The position numbers and the translations under genes are program-made. Below the pieces are notes generated by a model. It was not told the origin of the DNA. It was given only the letters and a program-made list of their open reading frames with translations, and made no database searches. A stretch of 32,589 nt of DNA from Peptococcaceae bacterium (GTDB lineage Bacteria; Bacillota; Peptococcia; Peptococcales; Peptococcaceae): the NCBI GenBank assembly GCA_900756555.1, contig CAAEKP010000155.1, forward strand, positions 1 to 32,589. The letters run 5' to 3'. This document shows positions 32,114 through 32,589 of this stretch, piece after piece (within the stretch, counting starts at the first letter, position 1; each line of letters starts with the position of its first letter).

Positions 32114-32589
32114 ATGACAGTATTGAAACGAAAAGCTTATCAGAAACTGCTTGACTGGAAACAGGAAAGTAACGGTACAACAGCACTATTGTTAGATGGT
32201 GCACGCCGTGTGGGAAAAAGTTTTCTTTGCCGGCAGTTTGGAGAGAATGAATATAAAAGTATGATTTTGATTGATTTTGGGAACATCGCCAAAGAGATTA
32301 CTGAGTTATTTGAAAATGAAAGCTCAAATTTAGATTTATTTTTTGCCAAACTTTCAGCCTATTATCGTGTTCCACTGCATAAACGGGAGAGCCTGATTGT
32401 TTTTGATGAGGTGCAATGTTTTCCAAGGGCAAGGCAGTTAATTAAATATCTGGTGGCTGACGGCAGGTATGATTATCTGGAAACAGGTTCGTTAATCTCA
32501 TTGAAGCAAAATGTAAAAGATATTATCATTCCATCGGAAGAAGAACACCTGGAACTGTTTCCTCTGGATTTTGAAGAATTTCTATGGGC
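32114..32589 (+). CDS. AAA/DUF4143-family ATPase, N-terminal part (3' end outside window)
   Basis: 158 codons of an AAA_14/DUF4143 ATPase are visible. Walker A is GARRVGKSF (residues 29-37), Walker B is LIVFDEVQCFPRARQL and the sensor segment is ETGSLISLKQNV. The ATG at 32114 follows GGGG-TTGAGATGG. It is related to the protein at 2614-3843 but belongs to a different branch, with a longer insertion between Walker A and B. As there, short direct repeats precede it. The function of the family is not established. Confidence 0.9.
   Translation, partial: MTVLKRKAYQKLLDWKQESNGTTALLLDGARRVGKSFLCRQFGENEYKSMILIDFGNIAKEITELFENESSNLDLFFAKLSAYYRVPLHKRESLIVFDEVQCFPRARQLIKYLVADGRYDYLETGSLISLKQNVKDIIIPSEEEHLELFPLDFEEFLW

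Overview
The window looks like chromosomal DNA of an anaerobic Bacillota, most likely a Negativicutes (Acidaminococcaceae-like) species. Grounds for this are the rapZ-yvcK-whiA block, a two-gene SufBC iron-sulfur system, a split transketolase, a surface protein ending in copper-amine-oxidase-like stalk repeats, strong AGGAGG ribosome binding sites and moderate GC. The genus is inference. I see no tRNA, rRNA, CRISPR array, integrase or complete insertion sequence.

Layout. 1-585 is the C-terminal part of an exonuclease III gene. It is followed by a 138-bp palindromic element (630-767). A GntR regulator and a DUF5808 membrane protein form a coupled minus-strand operon behind a perfect 19-bp-arm operator. 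A minus-strand AAA/DUF4143 ATPase follows, with repeats upstream of it, then a GNAT acetyltransferase, then an HxlR regulator divergent from two tandem paralogous radical SAM genes. 7056-10360 is an accessory-looking module: an XRE-type regulator divergent from a CHC2 zinc-finger/DUF927 protein that seems to have lost its Walker A loop. That gene is followed by 12 perfect copies of GGTTGGA/TCCAACC around an AT-rich core. ilvE and a small membrane protein come next, then an HxlR-phosphoesterase coupled operon, a nitroreductase, sufC-sufB and a prepilin peptidase.

16801-20649 is a complete riboflavin operon (ribD-ribE-ribBA-ribH, minus strand) with an FMN riboswitch and a downstream leader terminator. 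A thioredoxin-like gene is divergent from rapZ-yvcK-whiA plus a DUF3139 protein. A ten-helix putative metal exporter follows. Next is a 3957-bp secreted phosphoesterase/choice-of-anchor gene, interrupted by one in-frame TAG. The window ends with the two transketolase subunits and the start of a second DUF4143 ATPase, again preceded by regularly spaced direct repeats.

The most unusual item is the 7.0-10.4 kb module: a regulator, a Walker-A-less primase/helicase-like protein and an iteron-like array with origin-like geometry, inserted between housekeeping genes. Secondary items are the palindromic elements, the repeat-preceded DUF4143 ATPases, and the amber-interrupted surface protein.
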